NCBI RefSeq assembly: GCF_013373865.1
Contig: NC_050471.1
Coordinates: 7,043,307-7,107,306 of the forward strand
DNA from: Monomorium pharaonis
Taxonomy: Eukaryota > Arthropoda > Insecta > Hymenoptera > Formicidae
DNA: 64,000 bases
Reading direction: 5' to 3'
In this document: positions 8,951-20,866 of the stretch, piece after piece
Position numbering within the stretch: the stretch's first letter is position 1
Layout of the letters: each line of letters begins with the position of its first letter
The notes under the pieces: generated by a model
Database searches by the model: none
Told to the model about the DNA's origin: nothing
Seen by the model: the letters and a program-made list of their open reading frames with translations, nothing else
Position numbers and translations under genes: made by a program

Positions 8951-9782
8951 TTTCTTTTCTTCAAGCTTTGGTAATTTCTTTTTTAATAAAACTTGAACGT
9001 ATGCGATCTATTCTTTAGATTTATTTACATTTCAAATCTTATTGTTCTGTTTTTGAAGTTAAATTATTTTTTTGCTTCTATTCTTTAACTGTTAATTGCA
9101 CTTTTACTTTCAAAAATTTTTTAATTGCAAATAAATGAATATTCATACAAAAACAAAGACGAAATAATTTATTGTTACATTGTGTCTTTGCTGGAAAATT
9201 CTATATGATCTCAAATCTTAAATCAACTGATTAATTGAACACAATGGTTTTTTACAATTAGTGTGTTAATATTCTAGCAAACTAGCAGTTAAAACATGTA
9301 TAATTTTATACTTGTAATTATAGATATATTTATAATTATAGATGGGTAAAATTATAAGTGTTTTATTTCTATACATGATGTAAAAAAATGTATTTTTAAC
9401 TGTTAATTTTTTAGTTTGCTCAGATTAGAGCATGTGGCTTATTATTTAAGAAAGGTACCATATAAATTAATTTTTTATTTTATATAAAAGTTTTAATGAA
9501 TTAATTACAGATTAAAATCCAAATTACAGATGGAGAACAAAGTAACAATGATTAGATTAAAAAAATATGTTATAAAAGTATAGTAAGTTAAATAAATGTT
9601 TGAGTTAAATCTAAATAATGTATTTTCAGTTACAGTTTCTTATGTCTTTCATATATTATGTACGTAGATATATTATGTAACATGATTTTTATGCACATGT
9701 GTATTTCAATCAGGGATTTGGACTAAAATAAAATTTCAGTCCTGTTACGGTTACGGTTTGTTATATTACCTTCCATGTGATT

Positions 9783-9960
9783 ATGGTATATTAATCCCAT
9801 AACGTTTTGTTTTCTGGGGTGCACATTAACCCTACAATATTTTAGTTTTTGGGATGCACATGTACCCTGTAACATTTTGTTTTTGAGGTTAACCTCATAC
9901 CATTTGTTTTTGGGGTATACATTAACTCCATAATGTTTTGGTTTTTGGAGTGCATATGTA
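9783..9960. repeat. Degenerate tandem repeat, unit about 34 bp, about 5 copies
   Basis: Each unit follows the pattern GGGRTGCACATTAACCC then an AACATTTTGTTTTT-like tail. Copies begin near 9783, 9816, 9851, 9885 and 9912, and one is shortened. Identity between units is only moderate. Confidence 0.65.
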
Positions 9961-10221
9961 TTATTTAAATTTAATTTCTCTATATAATTTTTGACAAAAT
10001 AATTTTTCTAATCACTTAAAAAAAAAATAATTGTAAGTTGTAAAGTATTGACAATTGATTAGTAATAAATACATTGTTTCAAATTGTCATTGCATGCAGA
10101 GAGATGTCATGGTTTAAGTAATCTTTGAATAGCACTAAGTGAATCCATCTATCATAATCAAGAACTCAAGACAGTAATGTAAGCAGTAGCAAATCCATAT
10201 TGTTGATTTTTTTACTGCTTA

Positions 10222-10413
10222 AAGTTGAATTTACACATATCCATAACATATTAGTGCTGTATCTATTCAGTTCATGATTTTTACAATACTGTGCAGGATA
10301 TGTGAACATGTCCATTTAAAAACAAAGGAATAATTATCACTGACACTGACAGAAAATCACGAACTGAGTGGATACGGCACTGACACGTTACAGATATGTG
10401 TAAGTCGTCCTTT
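10222..10413. mobile_element. TIR element, about 190 bp, upstream of the LOTUS/Tudor gene
   Basis: The left arm carries TTACACATATCC, GTGCTGTATC and CAGTTCATGATTTT. The right arm carries these in inverse as AAAATCACGAACTG, GATACGGCAC and CAGATATGTGTAA. The TIRs are therefore about 60-70 bp with regular substitutions. A TTA lies next to each end, but the exact border is ambiguous by one or two bases. Confidence 0.7.
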
Positions 10414-10493
10414 AGTCTTATTGCTCAAGTTCTTTTATGTATTCTGGCTTGAACTAGACAATTATCCCAGTGAGAATAAGCAACGTGACAATT

Positions 10494-10636
10494 GCTGGTA
10501 CTCATAGTTGAATCTTATTTTAAAACATTCTCAAGTAATGTCTTAAAAGGCTAATATAGTTCTGTGTTTGTTTGATGGCATCTTAAGACTGTACTTACAA
10601 TGATCTTAAATATAAGATTCAACTATGAATACCAGC
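10494..10636. mobile_element. TIR element (GGTAYTCATAGTTGAATCTTA family), 143 bp
   Basis: The left end reads GCTGGTACTCATAGTTGAAT and the right end its inverse ATTCAACTATGAATACCAGC, with one mismatch. The family also occurs at 6622-6778 and, more diverged, at 2093-2304. It ends about 270 bp before the LOTUS/Tudor start codon. Confidence 0.8.
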
Positions 10637-10902
10637 CTGAGTCTTTTCTTTGTTGTGTTTAATTATATTTTAAATTCTATATTTTCGGTGAGCTAGGTAT
10701 ATTATCTGTATATTATCTAAAAGGAAAATCCTGGAATTTTCAGAAATATTTTTTACACAATTTTATTAAATACTTTCTAATAATATATACTAATGTACTT
10801 TCTGAATCTTCAAAATTTTATTAAATATAATCTTCCCTTTATAAGCTTTTCACAAAAAGGGAGATAATAATATAATTTTCTTATGAATGACAGGCTACAA
10901 GG

Positions 10903-13900
10903 ATGCAGAACCAAATACTTGAAGATGTTCGCAAGATTCTTCTATCCTTGCTAGTTTCTCGGAAAGGAAACTCCATGCCGATAACTGTTCTCGAGAAGGA
11001 GTACTATGACATGGAAGGGAGATGCATACCATATCGTCAGTTTGGTTATAGCGACTTAGTGTTGTTTCTCCAAAATATGCCAGATTATTTTAATGTTGTG
11101 CAAACCAATGGTAATTACTATGTTTATGGGATTGCGTCGGAAAAAAGTAAACATGTAAGCTCGATGGTAGCACGACAGAAATCGGATCTTAAAAAATATA
11201 ATATAACCCATTCGCGCTCGTTTAATCGGCGCTATTATGGAGGAAAGCATCAACCAGTCAGAATTACACCTGACAAGCTATATCAGCTTATGCAGTACAT
11301 CAAGGGTATTCCAGCTGGTGTGAGTCTGGATAATGCTAGGGGTTTCGTGCAGAACTTAGTACCATATGTTGAGGTCAATAAAGAAGATTTGAGGCAGCAA
11401 CTGCGCGAGTTGTCGCATCAGTTGTGCCTGGATGGAAACATGATTTATCCAATCTGTAATGATTCTCCAGACATGAATCAGGCCCAGCCTTTGATGAAAA
11501 AGGATTGGTTATCATTGCCTCCTCACGATTCACAGAAAAGGAATCCGTCAAAGTCGCCGAGTGATTCAGCATCGCCTTTGAACGAGAATATATGTGCTGC
11601 TGGGCAAGAAGATTCTGAATGTATGTATTTTAGTGATGAAAATTATTTTGTGCCAGCCGGTTGCAGAGTGCACAACCAGAAACGTGCAACAACGTGCGAA
11701 CAACTTGCAACGAATATTGCTCAATATGCGAAAAATGAAGAAACCGACGTCAGTTACAACCAAGTTCAAAATGAAATAGAAATTGATGAAGAGTTTCTTA
11801 TGATGGATAGTAAGAGCAAAACAGAAATAAAGACTCAAGAAATTTCTGACATAGTAAGTGACAAAATAAAGAGTCGATTGGAGGAACTGTTAAGAAAATA
11901 TCCGGAAGGTATCTGGTGTGCTCAATTGCCTGACTTATACCTTGAAGAGTACAAGGTGCGCCTGAATTATACTAAATTAGGCTTTACCAGTGTGCGTGAA
12001 TTTACATCTTACCTGCCGAAAATCTTCTATATGACACAAATCAACAAGACTGATGATTTTTTGTTGTTTCACGCGGAGAAAAGACCAGTAGTTCCAAAAA
12101 CTGAGCCTATTGATATAGTGCAATCTTCACATAAACAACACGACGAACACGATACGGTCCAAGCAGAATACAATAATAATGACGACGATGCGCCGATTCC
12201 ATCAGAGATTGTACGTAACAATTTCTTACTAATATCTTTGTATAATGATATATATATTTTTTTTTCTATTAATATCTATGAAAAAAATAAGCTAATAATG
12301 ATCCTTCCAATTTTAAATAGAAATCTTATGTCTCCGTTATAAAGACAAGAATAAAATTGTGAATAATAATTTTTATAATAATTATGGAAATTTATATTTT
12401 ATTTGATCTACTTTGTTATTTTTTTATGTCTTTACGTGTGTTAGTTTATTCAATAAAATAATTATTTTCTTATTGATATTTATTATAATAATTGTTAGAA
12501 GAATTTTTTATTTGTGATGCAATATGATAATTACTGTAATCTTTGTAATTTTGCAGTCTCCTACTATTACTAAGAGATTTGCACCCGATGATGTGATGAA
12601 TTACGACGATAATGTAGGAAAAATATCAGTAACTGAATTACAACTCACTAGAAAGTTCTTGGAAATATATATTATAGAAGTATTTCATCCAAGCTTTTTT
12701 TGGATACAACTTCGAGAAAATGTTAAACGGTTTAATGCAATGATGGAGGAACTATCGTAAGCACATGACAATTGACCAATCTTTAAAATTTTTTATATCT
12801 AGCAATAAAATCTAAATTGAAATCTGTTTTGTTTTCAGCGAATTCTATGAGCTTAACAAAGATACATATGCTATTCCAAGAGTTGCCTTGAAAAAAGATA
12901 TGCATTGTGCTTGCGTTTATATGAATAGGTGGCACAGGGGACTCATTAAGAGAGTAAAACCAGATTATAGAGTAACAGTTAGTACAAATATAATGTAAAA
13001 AAATTAATTGCAACAATAAATAAGAAAACAATGAATATTCAATAAAATCTCTTTTTTTTAGAAATTATATTTTGATATAATTATTTTCCAAAACAGGTAT
13101 TTTTTTATGATTACGGCACTTTGAAGACATATCCATCGGATGAAATATATTATTTACACAAAAAGTTCTCTGCTTTACCTGCCCAGGCAATACCTTGTGG
13201 CTTATATAATGTTATACCAACTACTGGTGAACGCTGGAAAAAGAGCGTAAACGATCAATTCATTGATAAGATTGCCGATACTCTTTTAGCTGCAACTATA
13301 ATGTCTGTTAATGCTACGGTGAGATTACATTTTTTATTTTTAAAATTAAAATATCAAAATATTTTAATTCTTACATATTTTTGATACTTTTGTTCTTTTA
13401 TTGCTATTTTTATAATTGTCTTGATAATTACTTTTTAATGATATCTCTGATTTTTTAATTTCTCATAAAGGAATTTAAAATTAATTGCATTTTATTTTTA
13501 AGTTGCTAATGTAATTATTAAATTATATAATTAAATATTATAGAATTGTAAAATTGTTATAAAATTTTGGTTGTTTGGCAGGATAATTCTATGTTAGTTG
13601 TTTTGGTCGACGTCAGTGAAGAAGAGGATGTGAAAATAAATGATTGGTTAGTGAATGAGAGACTAGCGCTGATTGGTAAAACGGTGCGTATAAAAGATGT
13701 AAATAAATATTTGATATACGATTTCGAATTTTCTACGTCAACCAGAACATGCGATACATTCAAAACGGAAAGAGCAATCGATGTAGATCAATCGCGATAC
13801 CGTAGAAATCAATCAATATCGCGTGATGAGAAAACGCTAGAATTATCCGATGTAGAAAGCAAAAATAACGAAAAGAAAACAGTTGAGCCCTTGCATAACT

Positions 13901-15780
13901 TTTCAACCATAAGATTTTATATGCAAAACCTAAAGGATAAAATTAATGCCAAGTCTTTGAGTGTCAAATCTCCGCTTGCTGAATCTATTGATGTCAAATC
14001 TCCAGATACTAGATCATTGGATGTTAAGTCTTCGTCTTCTACATCTGCTAATCCTTTAGATACTAGATTATTGAATGCTAAGTCTCCAGATATACGGTCA
14101 AGAAATCATCCACAAAATGAATGGACGCGTAAAAAACCATTTTCGTTATTATTATTAGAATTTAAAACATCGAAATTTAATCAGAAATCTAATTCTAATT
14201 CGAACACTTCTATATCTGAGACAAATACAGAAAACGAAGACAGTACAAGACAAACCGATTTAAATACGAAGGTAAACTCACAATACAGCAGAGACTATAA
14301 CTGTTACGGTTATACGAATTTTGGTACGAGAGATTCCGACAAAGAAAATTGTGATGATTTTGGTACGTTGAGGAGTTTGTATGGTGGACATGGTTCGATG
14401 GAACCTTTTGATTGGTCATTGATAAGAGAGAAGAATAATACCAAAACAAATGCGACATTGCTTAATAAGGAATCAACTAAAGATTGTAAGAATGACGCAA
14501 ACGATAAATTAAAATTATATGACTGGAGAAATGAGTTGGCAAATAGTATAGCTGCCAAACAATTTTTTCTGAACATGACACGTATGGAAGAAGAAAATTT
14601 TTTACCCGAGAATAATATCGATTATTCTGATGCTGAAAAGTCTGATTTTATAAAAACATTGGAAAATAAAGTTGTACATAACAACATTGTCACAGTAATG
14701 TTTACACCAAACGACAAACTTAAAACATTGCTTAACAACATTCAGTCTGAAAATGTATCGAATCTAAATATTAAACATAATGACGTAATTTCTTTGAGTG
14801 AAACGGACCAGGAAATAGATAGAAATGATAAAGTGTGCAAAATAAGTACTGATGAGGAAATAAATAACAAAAATTCCAATACGGATTTGGAGTCAATTAT
14901 CTCTAATATATCTAATAAAGATGATATAAATAGCGAAATGTCTAAAAGTAGTACAAATAATTCCCTTGAATTCAATACAAGTAACAAAACATGCAAGTCT
15001 AGATCTCGTTGGAAAGTACCGGAGATAATAAAGCACAAAAGGACGAATTTGACGAATTGCGGTATCATTAACACAAACGAATCTTCTAGTAGTGACCAAA
15101 TTCAATCGTCATCTTCCAGTACGAATACTTCTTCCAATACCATTATTTCCTCAAATGATGACCAATCTGAAGCATTTAATCAAATGAATGCAAATACTCA
15201 TGTTGAGACAAATAACTTGGATAAAGTAACTACGTCAACACCTGAGGACTTACCTAAGAACCCAACATTAAATGAATTGTACGATTCCGACGGATTAAAA
15301 GATCTTTCAGCTTTAGAAACAGGTTCTATTGCTTCTTCTAATGTTGATGGTACAAACCAGCGTCATCAGTTGAATCAGTCCTTTGATTCTGTCGCTTCAT
15401 CCTGTAACGTTGATTATTTAAAATGTCAATTGACTGCGGAAAATCAGACGTCGAAATTAATGCGGATGCTGAAAATCATGCAAAATATAGATAATAACAC
15501 TGAATTGGATTCTGACGATCTGACGTCAAGTCGAGAAAGTATTGAGGATGACAAAAGTGACGAAAGTAAGGGGAACGTTAAATTGTTTAAATCTGATAGC
15601 ACATTCAATTTGATGAATGACGATGCGAATGTGGCTGAGAACGCATATGTTCCGCCGATTTATAACGACTGCGATGTACAATCTGATGAAAGTGATTGGG
15701 ATTATGCAGGGTCTTTTTTTACAGAAGAATTTACTCCTTTTTACATCGCACAATCGGAAAATTCGGAAATTCGTGACTAA
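10903..15780 (+). CDS. TDRD5: LOTUS- and Tudor-domain protein, TDRD5/tejas type, five exons, 1353 aa
   Basis: Family members act in germ cells at nuage or chromatoid bodies, where LOTUS domains engage RNA or the Vasa helicase and Tudor domains bind methylarginine on Piwi proteins. Exons are 10903-12210, 12557-12756, 12839-12971, 13097-13318 and 13582-15780. Introns are 346, 82, 125 and 263 bp, and the total of 4062 nt is in frame. An N-terminal LOTUS domain spans about residues 4-80, a probable second about 119-185 and a third about 318-392. An extended Tudor domain spans about 465-680, with the core WHRGLIKRV followed by VFFYDYGTLK at exon junction 3/4, so the aromatic cage and DYG are visible. 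Exon 5 then encodes about 650 residues rich in Ser, Asn and Asp with repeated DVKSPDTRS-like motifs, presumably disordered. A single Tudor after several LOTUS domains favours TDRD5 over TDRD7. The start lies 11 bp after an acceptor-like GACAG, so a 5' UTR exon is likely. AATAAA occurs at 15803. The tail is longer than in the vertebrate protein. Confidence 0.9.
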
Positions 15781-16544
15781 GCAAATTACTGAAATACCGA
15801 ATAATAAATTTCAAAATTTAAAGTTATGTTGTGAAAAAGTTTTGATACGTAAAATTTTGATACGTATAAATCAGTAATTGCTTTGACTCGCTATTCTTTA
15901 ATGCGCATTTATATAATTTTATATGTTAATATATTTGCCTTAGATCATAATTATAATCATATAATATGTTATAATATGTGCTTTTATTAAAAATGTTTAT
16001 GATAATTATTAATAATTATATTATTATTAATATTAAATGTTACTATATATTTTGAATTACATTACTTTTAATATAATTCTAATGTAATTTCAAATCTAAT
16101 CTATTGTTGAAATAATAATTATATACTTGTTTCTATAAAAATGAATTATAACTAATATATATTTATCAATATAATCATTTTACGATTATATAATTGATTA
16201 TGTAATATATATTAGGATATTAATTCTGGGAAAAATTTGAACCTTATGCGTGTGGTGTGTTTGTCATTGTGGTTGTCATAGAAAAATACCACATGTTATA
16301 ATAAAGAAACTGGATATGCAAAAGTATGCGTGTAAAATTATTACTAGTCAACACAGTAACGCTACGATCTCATAAAGTGATAATTTTTCCCGAATTTTTA
16401 CGTTTTTATCTAATCGAGTATATCATCTCGAATTTTTTTATTCAAAAATTTATATTCGAGCATTTGTAGTTTTAAAAATTTTATTATAATTTTATCAAAT
16501 GTATCACTTTATCTGATCTTTTCCCTTTTGCTTTCGTCACTCAG
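15781..16544. other. Short intergenic stretch between the LOTUS/Tudor gene and the next gene
   Basis: This is very AT-rich and carries AATAAA at 15803-15808, 23 bp past the stop. No coding frame joins the two genes: the following exon can only be entered in phase 0 and I found no good phase-0 donor near the end of the preceding one. I therefore read this as the 3' UTR of one gene plus the promoter, 5' UTR or intron of the next. Confidence 0.55.
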
Positions 16545-16548
16545 GCCG

Positions 16549-16572
16549 ATGCCGTTGACATGGCGAACCTAA
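16549..16572 (+). other. Short upstream ORF overlapping the start of the 800-aa gene
   Basis: An ATG at 16549 opens a 7-codon frame that stops at TAA 16570-16572, after the main ATG at 16560 and in a different frame. It lies just after a strong acceptor (TTTCGTCACTCAG, ending at 16544). If the exon starts at 16545, this upstream frame would be in the mature mRNA and could dampen translation. If an upstream coding exon joins here in phase 0, it is irrelevant. Confidence 0.35.
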
Positions 16573-19500
16573 TGAAGTATGTGGTAAACAGTTCGAACCA
16601 TTTACCGTCTTATTGCTTTGCGGAGGAGAACCCGATGCCCGACAATCTGATCCGACGGTCTGATTGCAAGACAGCATCGACTGAGTACGAGGTACCCTTG
16701 GTTTCGCCTGGATCGACTCATCCATGTTACAATAATTATCAACCGCAGCAGTCAGTGAGACCACCACCAGGTTTTCTCCCTCTTGGTGACCAACTCATAT
16801 CGTCTAACGTATCGACAAGAAGCTTTTATGATGATTATTCTTTCGTGAATGCGTCGAACGTGAATGCGCCAAACGTGAATGCGTCGAACGTGAATGCGCC
16901 AAACGTGAATGCGTCGAACGTGAATGCGTCGAACGTGAATTCGTCGAACGTGAACGCGCCAGTTTTCGACGATACGGAGCCGATGATGAACCCATTCTTG
17001 ACCGAACAATTTATTAAGGGTGATAACATCAAACAGATGTACATGTCGATCTGGAATGATAATAAAGGGTTACAGATCAGAGTGGGCGAAATTCTCAACG
17101 ATCTGCTGGAACATTCATCACTCTCATTTCAAGATCAGACTCAATTGAATAAGATATTAAAGATTATTGAGATGGTTTTATTAGAACAAAAAGATAATTG
17201 TTCCACTGCCGTGAAAACTCCGCCAGCATCCAATTTTATGAGCGGAATGACGTCGAATGTTAATGTTGGCTCGCAAAAGGCATCGTGTAATTTAAATAGC
17301 GAAACTTTCGCGAATCAGGAGCTTAATGCAAATACTTTCTCGAAGTCAAATCCGTTCTGCGTGAACAACAGCGACAGATCGCAGAGTAATGCCACATTTT
17401 CTACTTACGGTACTGCAGATGGTTTTTCCTTTAAAACCAACTGGAGTCAATCTAGTGAAGACAATTCAAATGTACAAATACCTCCTTCGACAACTCCAAG
17501 TCCTACACCCTCAATGTTTGTTAATCACATGTCACCAGTCAATACCTTTCCTCCAACAGCCAATCAGGAAAATGTTCCTTTGTTGATGTCGGCGACTCCA
17601 GCGAATTCTAGCTCTATTAATTTCCCAGAAATGCTAGACAATGTGAAGATTCAGTTCGCTAATATGTTTAAAGACACGAATCCATTTAAGGCTTCTATGA
17701 CTGAAATGCAAATAACGGAGACGCAAAATGAGCGAACGGCTCATAATTACGATGCGAATCTCGCATCATATGTCTCTGCTACAAATTCGCAAAGCTATGC
17801 TTCACAAACAGAAACTGCAAACATTTACACAAAGAGCAATGGCTTTACTTCTGCAGGGCATGTTGGTGAAAATTATACCCCAAAAATCGTCTATGAATCT
17901 GGTCCAGTAATGTATAACACACAGACAAAGCAAGTAGACGTAGATGCAAGGTTAAACGCATGCAGTAGCAATCATAATAACATTCAGAACGCTCAGTCTC
18001 TCGAATTAGGACAATATAGTATGAAATCGGCATCACAGCCTGTGAACAATATTGTTGCTTCGCAAACGCAATCTAAACCGATAAATCATCAGATGACGAG
18101 AGAGCAAGTTACCGATTATGTCACTCAAGTAGCAACATATCTACAAAATTCACAACCAATAATAAATAACGAACCGACATATTACCAGCAAAACGGTAAT
18201 GTGAATAATTTGCGACCTTTATCAGCACAAAGTTGGAATTCAGAACAAATGGTCAACTCAAAGTTCCAAAATAGTGTTCCTTTATCGAATCACAATGACA
18301 TCACTCTGTTTGACGCACCATCGATTACTTTATCTCATCAAGATTGGAAGTGTGATAATAACAGATCATCTGTACCTCAGAAGAATGAAGCGACTGACTC
18401 GAGCTCTAGTTTCAAATATAAAAACAATGAAAAGCTTAGCTGCACAAATTCCTGGTACAACACTGAAGCTGAATCCATTCAGTACAGGAATGCAGTTTAT
18501 AACAGCAGTTTCCTGTTTCAAAAAATTGGTACGACATTATTAAATATTTAATTACCTGACCTGTTTATTTGTTGGCACTGTGTATGAAACTAATTAGTAA
18601 TTTTTTCACAGATTCAATTAAAGGCGTAACGTTTATATTTAATATCGAACAAGACGGTTGGATACTGACACATGAATTTGTAGAAACTTTCACAAATCTC
18701 AAATTGTCTTCTCGATTAATGGTCGTATTAGAAGCATTGAATATAAAAGTTGTTTTTAAAGAAATCCAGAGATCTGAGTATCCCATACAATTTTCACAAC
18801 TAGACAGGTAAATTTGAAATATTTTTATATATATAAAATAAATTTATATATATATAAATATATATAATTACCATTATTAATATAATATTTTTATAATCAT
18901 TATTTAATTTTAACAAAATGAGTTCCCAAAACATGTTATATCAATATATAACTTTACTTTCAACACATTCTGTATAAAAGAGGATGGCGGCTGGGATTAT
19001 CTAGCGTAGTATTTACAATTTTTTATATATATTTACAATAAAATATAATATTTTAAACATAAAATAGTTACATATACAAATACATATTTTTACTGTATAC
19101 AGTGGTATATTATTACGATCTTATGCACAATCTTTAGACCAATACTTTTTTAAATGCAGGAATATACTTTTACTATTCTAGGTATCCTCTAAATGCTCCC
19201 AGAGATTCTGAAAAGCGCATTATCTCTATTCATTTGATTTCACTACAAACTATCTTAACATTATTGCATAAGTTGAAGATTATTTCGCGTGATGAAATAG
19301 ATAAGGCCTTTAAGAAAAACGAATTTCTGGAAGGTTCTGTTCTATCTACTTTATGGGTGAGTGCTATTAAACTGAATGTGATGTCATCTAAAATTTCAGT
19401 TTGTTATTAAGGTGAATAATATTTGCATACGTTTTTTTTATATTTTACTTTATATTCTATAAAATATTTTTTGTGTAAAATATATGTGATTAATTTGATG

Positions 19501-19575
19501 TTTTTGTTCCAGACTTTAATGGTCAATTATCGTGAATTCAAACGTAATATTGAATTTTATTCAAAATATATATGA
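16560..19575 (+). CDS. Unrecognised Asn/Ser-rich protein with PPPGF motif and ordered C-terminal domain, four exons, 800 aa
   Basis: I do not recognise this gene. Exons are 16560-18528, 18612-18807, 19182-19356 and 19513-19575 (TGA). Introns are 83, 374 and 156 bp, and the total of 2403 nt is in frame. AATAAA lies at 19602. A proline motif PPPGF sits at residues 68-72, of the kind bound by GYF-type domains. An in-frame NVNAS/NVNAP repeat covers about residues 96-134. A helix-prone block covers about 142-211 (QIRVGEILNDLLEHSS... EMVLL). A long Asn/Ser/Gln/Thr-rich region of about 440 residues follows. The last 145 residues, encoded by the three small exons, are compact and hydrophobic. The pattern LNAPRDSEKRIISIHLISLQ followed by TLLHKLK suggests a helical domain; I considered remote similarity to the C-terminal region of the meiotic protein MEIOC but cannot verify it. 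The gene follows the TDRD5-like gene on the same strand by 780 bp. An acceptor-like site at 16543-16544 keeps five codons in frame upstream of the ATG, so the true N-terminus could lie in an earlier exon. Confidence 0.8.
16846..16961 (+). repeat. In-frame 15-bp minisatellite encoding NVNAS/NVNAP
   Basis: About 7.7 units of TGAATGCGTCGAACG-type sequence alternate with a TGAATGCGCCAAACG variant. The first four units alternate strictly, giving a 30-bp higher-order period. Being a multiple of three, unit-number changes would keep the frame. The repeat also creates long open frames on the opposite strand, which I do not take as genes. Confidence 0.93.
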
Positions 19576-20758
19576 ATGAGATACATAGATTTAGATATAT
19601 AAATAAAAAAATATATATATATATAGATTGAGCTATATAGTTTTGCTTTACAGACCAAATAAGAGAATCTAGTGATTTTTTTTCTTAATTGACTGACATT
19701 TAATGTAAATAATGTTACTTATAAGTAATATGACCATTGTTAACATTTCTTTTAGTAAGAAAATATCAGTAATTACAGTATATACCTGTGTATAAGTTTT
19801 ATTTTTTTATTTTTATATATAATGAGCACAAGTAATATTTAGATTATATCTCTAGTGAATTCTTTATACTTAGAATTGTAATAGTGTTTATTAAAAATAC
19901 GAAATTTGTACTAATGATGATCATACATACAAAGCTATTGTCCAATTTAGATTATAAGTAGAAATGCTAGTTTTTTGTTTTGCTATATTTTTTCTTCAGT
20001 AATTAGTCTATCATTAACTGAAACAAACTTATATAAAACCTGTTTTATGTAATTACATTAGAACAGGTATTTTTGCTCTCGCTTATAGTTGATAATATTT
20101 TCATTTATATTATTATTTTTGGTAATTTACTTTATTTAATTAGATAAATTATTATCTGATTAGGCATAGTCTTAAGTAATGATGATTAAGAGATATTTTT
20201 GTAATTTTTATATGAACGACTTAAGAACTGCCAAATAATATTTGATGTTGAAGAAGAGCTATTAAAACCTTGTATAAAAAAAGATCTGTAATGATGATTG
20301 TGCTCATTTACATATATCAAATATCCCAAATGTTAAGGTTTTTATCAAATATTCTTTTTTATAAATTGAACAAATATTAAAATTGTCGAAGATTTGTATT
20401 CAGTTAATTTCTTGCAACTTAAGAAAATGGATTCTATTGCTGTATAAGATTGTGTTTTTATACATATAATATACATGAAAAATTAAATATTAAAGAAATG
20501 GTAAATATATAAAATAAATTTTAATTATAATGTAAATGATTGTTATAAATTTAAAATGAATTATGTATCATAATATAAATAATTATCATAAATATTGTAA
20601 GATAAGTTATTATATAATAAGATTAAATGTTTGTGCTATTGACAAAATTCTTGAAAGTTTAGAGATCGATCTTTTTAAGTTCTTGAAAAAACAAGTTTAA
20701 AGCTAAATAAATCGATATCTCGCGATTTATTTCACGATATATCGATATTTTTAACATG
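19576..20758. other. AT-rich intergenic DNA
   Basis: I see nothing coding here. The left end is the 3' UTR of the preceding gene with AATAAA at 19602-19607. The remainder is AT-rich without obvious inverted repeats. Confidence 0.6.
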
Positions 20759-20866
20759 GTGTCTAGCAGACGGTCACCATCGAGATACGGCACGTTCGCA
20801 GCTCGGCAACGTTCTGCGTTCGTTCTATAGAATTTTCGTTTGAAATCAAATTTGTTGTGTGGAAAA
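20759..20866 (+). promoter_or_regulatory. 5' UTR and proximal promoter of the DAPIT gene
   Basis: Base composition rises in G+C just before the start codon, around GGTCACCATCGAGATACGGC, in otherwise AT-rich DNA. A start site probably lies in this stretch. No TATA box is seen close by, which fits a housekeeping mitochondrial gene. Confidence 0.4.

Larger units (their letters stand above)
8190..10221. other. AT-rich intergenic DNA before the LOTUS/Tudor gene
   Basis: There is no gene here that I can support. The stretch contains a perfect 22-bp palindrome at 8929-8950 and a degenerate tandem repeat at 9783-9960. It may hold 5' UTR exons or the promoter of the downstream gene, but none could be placed. 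Confidence 0.5.

Noticed and set aside
16846..16961. Regular repeats that superficially resemble a CRISPR array
   Set aside because: The units are contiguous without spacers and encode NVNAS/NVNAP in frame inside a spliced eukaryotic gene.
16752..17098. Antisense open frames with IHVRR or FTFDA repeats
   Set aside because: They are the other-strand reading of the in-frame 15-bp coding minisatellite.
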